NCBI RefSeq assembly: GCF_000471905.2
Contig: NW_006495273.1
Span: 374,440-438,439 of the forward strand
Length of the DNA stretch: 64,000 nt
Direction of reading: 5' to 3'
DNA from: Amborella trichopoda
Lineage: Eukaryota > Streptophyta > Magnoliopsida > Amborellales > Amborellaceae
Below are positions 1 to 10,000 of this stretch, piece by piece; the stretch's first letter is position 1; the number at the start of each line of letters is the position of its first letter. Below the pieces are notes generated by a model that saw nothing but the letters and a program-made list of their open reading frames with translations, was not told the DNA's origin and searched no databases. Both the position numbers and the translations under genes were made by a program.

Positions 1-287
1 TCTTCAAGTATTACTTTCATTTTTGTTTTCTTCCTCTTGGTTGGGTGTTGTGAATAGTGGATTTGTAGTTCCACTGGTTTGGTACTTGGTAACTTTGTTT
101 TGGTAATTTGGTTGGTAAATTTTAAGTTTTAATAGGATATGGAGTTATGGACCGACTTACAGTTATGCTTATGGAGTGTGTGCTAATGTGTAGTAAACTT
201 TGAATTTTGATATGCCCTAAATACCTAATTCTTATATTTTATATAATATAGATATTATTAGAAACTATAAAATCTTTTTTGGATTCA

Positions 288-384
288 ACTAGGCCGCCCA
301 GGTTTTGGGCGCTTGCCTAGGCGCTGGGCGGCTTGGAACCCCCAGGCCACCTAGGACCCATCTAGCGCTTTTTCAAACACTGGT
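288..384. mobile_element. Fragment of GC-rich hAT-like element
   Basis: A GC-rich patch rich in the GCCTAGGCGC type of palindrome ends in CGCTTTTTCAAACACTG, the same right terminus seen at 39263-39279. No matching left end is visible, so it is taken as truncated by, or joined to, the triplicated segment that follows. Confidence 0.45.
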
Positions 385-1965
385 TTTGAGACAACGTACT
401 ATCATACTTTGTTTTTTGCTGAAGGCCGACTACTCTGTGAGGTATCCGGATATGAAGAAGGGCGAGAAGAAAGTCAATTATATAAACAGGGTCGAATTCT
501 ATTATCAAATGGTGACAATACGCTTTTCTTTCACCCTTTTCTCTGATATTGTTTGATTGGTACCTCTCTCCCTTTCTGTTGGCTTTTTCCTCCTTTTCTC
601 TCCTTCATTGTAGGAAACCAATTAGCATTCCCTGAAAAAATGGCCGCTAAAACGCAGAAGCTTACCCTCGGCGGCAGCTCTTCAAGAGCCGATGCATTCA
701 CTAGATATTACCATTTTATTGCAGCAACAGTGACGAAGAATTCGGGTGACTTAAAAAAAATGGTCACCCATGTGAGTAAAGCAATAGGAATGCTGCAACG
801 CGGTTCTACTCAGTTGACCAGCCTGAGGTTCTCAATGCATTCTACAAGAAAATGACTAATGTGGGGCAATCTCTATCGATAGGTCAATCTTTTTGCTCTG
901 GAATCAAATGCGAAGGATAAACAAAAGACCGCCATAGCAACCATATTGTTTGAAGACTTACAAAATGAGATGATCGCTATTTGAGATGAAGTCCTTGGGC
1001 TGGTGGATACGATGTTGCTGCCTTTCACTTGGCTAGTGGATACGATGTTGCTGCCTTTCACTTTGACTCAACGTATTGTCCTACTTTGTTTTCTGTTGAA
1101 GGCCGACTACTCTGCGAGGTATCCGAATATGAAGAAGGGCGAAGAGAAAATCGATTATATAAACATGCCGAATTCTATTATCAAATGGCGATGGTACGTC
1201 TTTCTCTCACCCTTTTCTATGATATTGTTTGGTTGGTACCATTCTCCATTTCTGTTGGCCTTTTCCCCCTTCCTTCATTATAGGAAACCAGTTAGCATTC
1301 CTTTAAAAAATGGTCGTAAAAGGCACAAGCTTACCCTCGGTGGCGGCTCTTCAAGAGCCAACGCATTCACTAGAGATGACCATGCAACAACACTGACGAA
1401 GGTGACTTAAACAAAATGGTCACCCATGTAGTAAAGTAGGATACTCAGTTGATATCAGAGGAAGAGGTTTCATCTATGAGGCTGTCAATGCACTCTACAA
1501 GAAAATGGGCGAGAAAATAATCGATCTTTTGCTCTGGAATCAAATACGGGGGATAAACAAAAGACCGCCATAGCAACCATATTGTTTGAAGACTTACAAA
1601 ATGAGATGGCCGCTATGTGTGAGGAAGTCGCTGCCTTTCACTCAACCATATTGTTTGAAGACTTACAAAATGAGATGGCCACTATGTATGATGAAGTCGC
1701 TGCGTTTTGCTTTGACACAAGTGCTATGTATGATGAAGTCGCTGCCTTTCGCTTTGACACAAGTACTACTATAGTTTGTTTTTTGGTGAAGGTCGACTAC
1801 TCTACAAGGTATCTGAATATGAAGAAGGGCGAGGAGAAAGTCGATTATACAAATGGGGGCTGAATTGTATTATCAAATGGGGGCTGAATTGTATTATCAA
1901 ATGGCGATGGTACGCCTTTCTCTCACCTTTTACTTTGATATTGTTTGGTTGGTCAGTCAAATACT
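300..1965 (+). pseudogene. Tandemly triplicated broken gene-like segment
   Basis: A unit of about 680 bp occurs three times; the landmark GAAGG(C/T)CGACTAC starts at 421, 1098 and 1788. Each unit carries frame fragments reading YEVSEYEEG/EFYYQMAM-like and, in the first two, KLTLGG.SSRA(D/N)AFTR and VTHVSKA-like peptides. A polypyrimidine stretch ending in TAG, resembling an intron 3' end, separates two of these blocks. Within the third unit there is a nested duplication of the ILFEDLQNEMA block (about 1584 and 1652). Stops and frame changes break every copy. I do not recognise the parent gene. It looks like duplicated fragments of a cellular gene, not a mobile-element protein, but the source is unknown. 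Confidence 0.5.
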
Positions 1966-2059
1966 GATTTTGCTCGAATTTTTACCAAATCTAGTTCTTA
2001 CATTAGTCCGGATTGATCACGACACCAGTCGGCAATTTTACGGGTTAGATCACTAATTT

Positions 2060-3640
2060 GGTCTAGATAACTGTGTATGTGTCCCATCATAGGACAATTG
2101 GGACACGTGCTGACTACAATACTTGCATGGTTTGCTATACAAAGCATAGGACTTGGGAATAGGTTGAGCCAGTGATTTAAAAAACGCCAGACCGGCATGG
2201 AATCATCCAATCAACCCAAGAATCAGTCACCTCACTGAATTCTCCGTATATATAGGACAATGGCCAAGTCTAGAAGGAAAACGGCGTTTTAGTACAGTAA
2301 AACGGCGATTTTCTAAAGTATATTCGCCTATTTCATGTGTTTTTTCTCTGGTTCATGCTTTTTTTCGTTAGTTCATTATTTTTTTTGCACAGTAACATGA
2401 TGATCCGGATCGGTTTTTGGGGTGCCTAATCCGGATCACCCTTCCATTTTTTAAATCGTTGGGTCCAGCCCCGAGCACATGGGAAAAAACCATCACCCTG
2501 GTAATTTACCATAGCAGGTTTATTAAAGGCTACTTTTTCATCAGTTTTGACACAAAAAAAAAAAACCAATCGATTCTTCGCCCATTTTGGTCAGACGGTA
2601 ATCAAAATTTCACGTTTTTTCTGATCTACAAAAAACTTTTTGGATCAAACCCATTTTTGGGCGAGAATGATAGATTGAAAACTCACCATTTTAGCACATA
2701 AGCTATCCGCTGTTTCTTTGATCTCTCGATTTTCACAAATGAAAATATATAAAAATTTTGTCCAGACTTTCACACTGGAGCCCTCGCAACAGATATGTAA
2801 CACAATTTATACAACGAAAGGGCATGTTTGAAGAGATCTAGGATCAAGAATTTTTTGCAGGGTTCCTCTCTAGAAGGCGTTATCTTGAATCTATTACAGG
2901 TGTTTCACCATTTAGGACAATATTTTTTTAATATTTTATTTGAAAAAAGCCCTCATAGTTCTCAAAAATAATATATTTCATTTCACTTGCTTTTTTATGT
3001 TGCATAGTCTCTTTCCCTACAAGAGGTAGTGTATGACTGAATACCATGTTCTTGTAGAGATCTTGCATTTTTATCATATTTTATTTTTCTAAAAGAACCC
3101 TTACATTTTTAACATAAAATTGTGTAAGTGGTTTATTGCTAGATTTTATTAAGGTTCTTTTTATAGATATTGTTATCTTTAATTTACAATAGGTATTGCA
3201 TGATTTGAAATAATATTTCTTAGATTTTACAGATTTTTCGAACATTTTATGAAAAAAAAAAGTGTGCATTTTCAATAATATCATTAGAATAATTCATATG
3301 CTGGCCCAACTTTTTCACAAACCAACAAAAAATTATTTTTGAAGTTTTCTTTGTGACTATTCAAAAAAATTTCCTGGCCCCCTCAGAAGTTATGAATGAA
3401 TTCTACATTACTTTACTAATTGCTCATAATTACCCAAGTCCATTAGACAACCATAATTATCCAACATTATTTAAATTTTATTTATCTTTAAAATTTTGAT
3501 TTATCTAAAATTTAGAATGTAAAAACAGCAAGGGGAATCATCAAAGACAGCTTTATAATGATGGAGATTGTGTCTTTTCAATGTAATATAGTGATGGAGA
3601 TTATTGACTGTACTAAAATTGGACTTCTTATATGAACAAG
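2060..3640. other. AT-rich intergenic stretch, no gene seen
   Basis: Homopolymer-rich DNA with frequent stops in all frames. A terminus-like CAGTGATTTAAAAAACGCC at about 2170, followed by the paired motifs AAAACGGCG near 2280 and 2301, hints at another decayed member of the GC-rich element group, without a recognisable second end. Confidence 0.5.
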
Positions 3641-3649
3641 ATCATCTTA

Positions 3650-4080
3650 CCCACGGCAAGCTCCCTTGTTGAACCTAAGGGTAAAAGATTCCCTAATCAC
3701 ATTGTGAGAGAGAGAGAGCATTTAAATCAAACAACGGGAGCTCATAATGTTGGAGACTATTTACTGAAATTTTACATGAAATTCAAACATGCTTATAAAC
3801 ATGATCATTTTAGCTATAATGAATACAATGGAAAGGATTTTTATGAAGAGAAATACAATGGGAAAGATCTCAAAGACCGTTTAACCCATTTAAATTGAAG
3901 AAGACGAGCTGATGATATTTGAGATTATTCACTGAAATTATACATGAACTTTCAACAAGCTTATAGGCATCATCATCCTACCATCAGCACAACGGAAAAG
4001 ATCTAAGAGACTGTTAAACCAACTGCCTCAAAGATTCCCTCACCACGTTTTCAGAGGGAGAGAGAGATCCCCATCCAACA
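3650..4080. repeat. Degenerate tandem repeat overlapping VPS37 3' UTR
   Basis: Blocks recur in order: GATTCCCT..ATCAC.. at about 3687 and 4033, ACTGAAATT.TACATGAA at about 3763 and 3931, and GGAAA.GATCT..AGA..GTTAA at about 3861 and 3995. The copies are diverged and of uneven spacing. The second set lies directly downstream of the VPS37 stop (4093, minus strand), so the array probably forms part of the 3' UTR. The 88-codon open frame at 3632-3898 is a by-product of the repeat; I see no homology in it. Confidence 0.55.
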
Positions 4081-4092
4081 TGAGGAAATAAC

Positions 4093-7000
4093 CTAACCAA
4101 CCGATGACTTGGCTGCCACGTAAATGAGTGTTCTTCTTTGATACAACATTCTTTCCTTTTTGTATAGCTGAATGAACTCACCAAGATCGATATCTTTAGA
4201 GACAAGCCTCTGATTCAATGACTCGCTGTCATCCTCCACTTTCATAGCAGCCTCTGCATATGATGAACCAAATCCAATAAAAATACATCACTCATGTCTT
4301 GTTTGTTTTGAGGGTAGGTAATCTAGAACTATATAAATCAAAGGATCATAGCACACAAATCAAAAGAACAAGGGCTATATATACCCACAATACTTTATCA
4401 TTGAATAACAAATAATCCAGTGAATCAGGCACATTTTGAAATTCATGAAGTTATTGTTTTGAATGCAAAACCACAGGCTGGTAACATTGATTGCACTAAG
4501 AAACATCAACAAAAACCAAAACCCCTACCCCTATCCATTAAATGCGAAGTTTATCCAATGAACCAGGCACGCTAGCTTTTATCCCAGCCAGGCCATAGTT
4601 TTCACTTCATAACCATACTCTACGCTATATTTTTAATGCGTTTATAAACATTCACCAGTGGACACCCATTTACTGTACAAAGACTGCAGCCAACAGGCCT
4701 GGTCTCATGACCAAAGCCTGGCTCATCTAAAGGCCAAAGAACCCAGGTCATTCTAAATTTCCCCAAGTAACTAAATATCATTAACCCACCAAAATAAAGC
4801 AAAGAAACTGAGGTAGTCAAACCAAACCAAGGATGAATCCCAACTCAATGCAAGGTTGTATTCGACAACTAATCACTCGTAAAGCTTTGAGCGTTGACCA
4901 AAAAGGCGAAAAACAAATTAACCTACCAAATTCACTTCTCAAGCAGGGCTAGAAGTTTGAAGATATGGTATGGTTGACGGCACTTGAGTGTGAGGAAAAC
5001 ACCAAACCAGACTTGGACATTCATACATAATACAACTGATCTTAAACCTAGAATTTTTACTTGACAAATTGGTTTTCTTTCATGAGTAAACTCTGTAGTG
5101 ACTTAACTGCAATTATCCTATTTTAGCTCGCCAACTAATCACCATTGAATAAATTGGTTTTCTTTCATGAGTAAACTCTGTAGTGACTTAACTGCAATTA
5201 TCCTATTTTAGCTCACCAACTAATCACCATCTTTCTTTTACAAATGTGTACCATCTTTTCAATAATGTAATAAATATGCTATGGTCTGATATGTGTTTTT
5301 TACCTTGTAGCTTGTTAAGAAGGGCCGTGAATGAATAAACTGATGTTATCTCTTTCTCCAATTGTTCTAACTCATCAAATCTCTCCTTGGCTCCTGCAAG
5401 TTCTGATCGGATGATGGTGCACTGTTGTCACTTGAAAGCCAAGACGTATTACTTGAATCAAGGATTAGTGGCAAGACAAGAATTAAGAGACATTGCAGCA
5501 AAGAATCTGTGAGGAGCCACAGATATCCATACTGAATTTTGAGCTAGCTTATTTGATCCAATTTTTTTGAATTTTCCAATTTGATGCAATATGCTTTGCA
5601 AATCAGCCTAATATGCCGAAAAAGATATTGGGGTTTTGGTTTTTTTTTTTTTTGAGAGAAAAGATATTGGGGTTTTGTTTCTTTAATAATTTAATCAAAA
5701 AATTCAAAGGAGTTTAAGAAAATAAGGAAAATAACATCCCATGTGCATTGAAAATGGACCTGATAAACAAGATCTGGGAAGTTCTGCTGGAAACAATACA
5801 ACTAAAATCAGATGTGATAATTCATTACCTGATTTCTGAGCTCTGCAAATTGTGAATGCTTCTCTAGATTACTACCTGCAAAATGAATATTCACATCTTT
5901 GAATAAACAACTGGAAATGAAAAGAAAAAAGAATACAATTGATAAAGAGTTTAACAACAAAAGGAGAAACTCACTTGCAAGATTAACATGACCTTTGATA
6001 AGCTCTTCACGTAGCTGAAAAAAAAGAGGGAGATAAACCATCAATAACTTGGTTTGGCTTCAGAAACAACAAAATTAACAGGAATTCTGATCAATTAACA
6101 GACCAGGTCAAGAGGCCTAACGGGCTCGAGAGAATGCAGAAATGCAACGTATGCTTTTTTATCAGTGAGAAGCTGGTGAATTTCATCCAAACTGCAAGGA
6201 GTCCACATCAAGCCCAAGATAAGTATGACAATAATGAAACTGGTACAGGGCTCAAGGATATAATGAAAATCATGCAACTTATTCAGGTTATAAGCATCCA
6301 ATAGGGGGAGATATTGCATAGAGCATATATCAATAATGTGGGTATAAAATCTTAATCATAATCATGTCAAAGCAAAGTGGAAACAAATTTTTTAATACTG
6401 TTTGATGCAAACCACAAGCTCTGCTTCAACAGAGCACCATGAATTACTAAGATGGCATGCTTCATAAGTTCATGGGAATAAATATTTGCATCAAGATTTA
6501 TTTTCTTTATATTTGTTTCCCAACCAGATGGTACACAAATCACAATATATGGTTAAAATATGAGGTGGAACAGAATCCCGTATACTGAAGCTGAATTGTG
6601 GAACAATCTAAGAAAGGTGGTTCCACAACCAAATCCATACTTGAAAGTCCATTAAAAAACAAATTTTATTACTGATATCTCCATCCACATGGCCTGCCAT
6701 TGAACAAAAAACTCGACAAACTATATCTTCATAACAGTTTGAGATCAATCACAATACTTGAACTGCATTTCAATAAAATGCATGCACTTTTCATCTATGA
6801 TGAAATGTTACAAGTGGAACTTAAAATTGACTTCCAATATCAGAAATCACCTCATTTATAGGATCATAAAATATTCTACATAGTATACTGGAAAAAGAAA
6901 ACTAGCAAAACTCTGCTAAATTTCTTGTTTCATTTATTTTTCCTCAAAATGCCAATCTGTTCCTTGATGAAATATAATAGGTTGAGTTTTTTTTGTGGGT

Positions 7001-10000
7001 AAGTAATATAATGTGTTGAGTTCTTAACAAAAGACTACACAATAGCCCAGATTTTTCCCTTTGTTTAGTAGCTGGTGCTTCAATTCCTGAAAGCCTCTAG
7101 TCCTCTAGTCATTCAACACAAAAGCAATGCAAAAACCTAGGCAGCCATTTCAGATGTGTTTTTACTCCTTCCTTTACATTTTATTTTATTTTTATTTCTT
7201 TTATTTTCCATATTCTTAACTTTTAGGGTCATGTATAAGGCAGGGAAGCCAAATAGCGACAATCTGGCTACATAAGTACGAAAGTTTGTTGCATGTACAG
7301 TTTGCGCAAAGCTATGAAGTTATGCGGACCAATTCTTCTACATTGGTGACCAAAGCTATCATATATGGGGTCACCAATTATTTTATTTTATTTATTTCCA
7401 TTACTAAGTCTTAGAAACCAATGTTAGGGCACGTTGGCAGAAGATTGTGCACTCAATATTTTAGAAAGTTGAGTCTTTAAAACTTTAGTGAGTTCTTTCT
7501 TTCCTTCTTTTGCAAGTGACGGTAGTTTTGGAATTTTTGTTTGATGTCCAAAGAGATTTTTTCAATCTTTTGTACAGGTCTAGTTATTAAAACTATAACG
7601 GAATTAGTTACCTAATTTTGGAAGAATGTGCAAGATTAGGATAGTCCCAAGCTAAGTCACTTAAGTCTCAAGTAAGTCCAACAAAAACGGGATTCAAACC
7701 ATAGTTGTCGGGTGCGGGTTCCTGGGAGTAGAAGCGGGCTCGGGTCCGCAAAACCGTGGATTGTTAGAAGCTCCTTGTGGTTGGGATCGTCGTCCGTACA
7801 ATCCTATATCAAAGGAGCGTGATCCTTGTCATAGGGAAGTGCGATTCCATTGGGAAGGAATCGCAATAGTATGCTTTAAGGGATCAAGAATGATGTGTGG
7901 GTTCACAATGCCATTGGGCAGAAAACTGAATCACTGCATATGAGTCAGTGCCAAATAGAGAAAAAATCATATGCACTGTGTAATACACTTGAGAACTGCA
8001 GATCGAACCTGCTGGGACCGCAGATCACAATATATGGATCCGCATTCCATCCAAGATTCCTAGCTGGAACCGCGGAATCAAGGTTCCGGAGCGGGTCTGT
8101 GACCTTTCCTACAAGGTTCCAGCAACTATGATTCAAACCTCTGTAATTACCCATGGTGAAATCACTTCAAGTCAGGTAATAAAATTTCAGCACCGATTAT
8201 AGTAGCAGGCCACCTTTACAGGATAGAATGATTCTACAACTCTAGCCTAAATTTGGGAGAGTCTCCCCCCACAGGACAGAGTCCTATGCTTTTTTAGTGG
8301 AGAGATTCCCCAAAACCCTGACTTATGGACTAGAGGTTCTTCCTAAGTAAGCTTTGCCTTTCTAATTTCCCCTCTTATATGGCATGTCCCCATCTAAGAT
8401 TCCCCACCCAAATTCGGAACTTTTCTCATAAACAATTAAAAAAAAAACCGATTCAATCCCTAGCATGTACCCTAGTTACATGCTTCCAAACATCAGCTAA
8501 TACCTCATTACAACCCTGATCCATATGTCCAACGTCCATAACCCTCAAAATAAACTTTAAGCCCTAAATTTGCTGACCCCCGAATCCATTTCATCATGCT
8601 CCTATCTTGCTGGACCTGATAAAACCAAGAAAATTTAACCTCAATTAAACCCTTAACCTCAAACCCGGGACTCTCTTGTAACCTCATCAAACCATTCCCC
8701 ATAGCTAGCTTAAGTCCTAACCCCCTTACACCTCTTATCATCACTACTTGCTCAATAAAGGAGACCTCAATACATCGAAAACCCTGCCATCCTAAACTTT
8801 ATAAGAAACCTAAACACATTTTAAGCTCCTAAATAATAACTTAGTTAGAACTCGTACCTACCCCAAAAATATTATCCTAAGCCCACCTTGTGTGTTACAC
8901 TTGTCTGGGAGCCAAGATCCCTTGGTCCTACATCACTACAAAGTACAGTATAAGCCTTACTTCTAGAAGGCAAAAGTTCCATCGTATGAAAGTTAGGCAG
9001 ACTTCATTTTTCACCCATCTATCCACCCATGTAATTTATTGCAGCAGAGCACTTTAAATGCTTAAAATTGAGGCATTTCAAATTCAAAGACAGTAAAAAA
9101 TAAGTTGAAGCCTCACATAACCTAAAGTTGGAGGCCCATGCCTAGTTGCTAGGTTTCAGAAAAGCTTACGAGAGGTCATGTGGCGGGTACAGAAGGAATA
9201 TGGAGCTGAAGAGCAGTTACTATTCAACTCCTATATATCACCATGAAAAATGCTCATTTAAGGAGCAAAAATAACTACACAAGTGCAAGACTCATGCAAC
9301 TAAGCCTAGGCATCATTCTGAAGGAATGAAATGCATGCTCATGAAGCCATGACAGTCCAAGATGATCCTGTCATTTGGTATGAATGAGTATAACCATTGC
9401 TGCAAAGTGGTGCATTTCCTAAAACATATGAGAAACAAAAAAGCTCTAGATAACATAGTTACAACACAAAGGTTTCTTAAAAATTAGAACCTCTAACAAG
9501 TAGACAAAAGGAAAACCTAATGTGAATCATCTAGTATGACCGGGAGAGTTCATGGTAAAAGCAAAGTTCTACTTATCATAACAAAATTAATATAAACTAG
9601 AGCCTAGAGAGCTCATGGTTAAGGGAAAAAATTCACACCAAATATTAATCTTCCAGTAATTCTGATACACTGCTGTTCCTGCCTCTGTCTCCCAGTACAA
9701 CCCATAGAGCTTTCCTCCTATCTCCCTCCCCCTCTCTTTCCCATTTCACTTGTGCCGCAATCTTGTATAATATGCCTTTCAGTTTCTCTCTTTCATTTCA
9801 TTGCATGTGAAAAGGACCATGGTTCATCAATAATGAGAAGATTATTCATTCAAATCCCACATCCGCTACCATCCTTGAGCCGGGGACAGAAACCTCTTTT
9901 GGTCTGACCTTTGTTTGGATCGAGAACACCCCATAAAGGACTGTTTCCCTAATCTCTTTCGCATTGCCAAAGACCCTAATGCTACCGTTGCCGACCTTTT

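Noticed and set aside
3632-3898. 88-codon protein gene
   Set aside because: The frame runs through a degenerate tandem repeat that continues into the VPS37 3' UTR and shows no domain.
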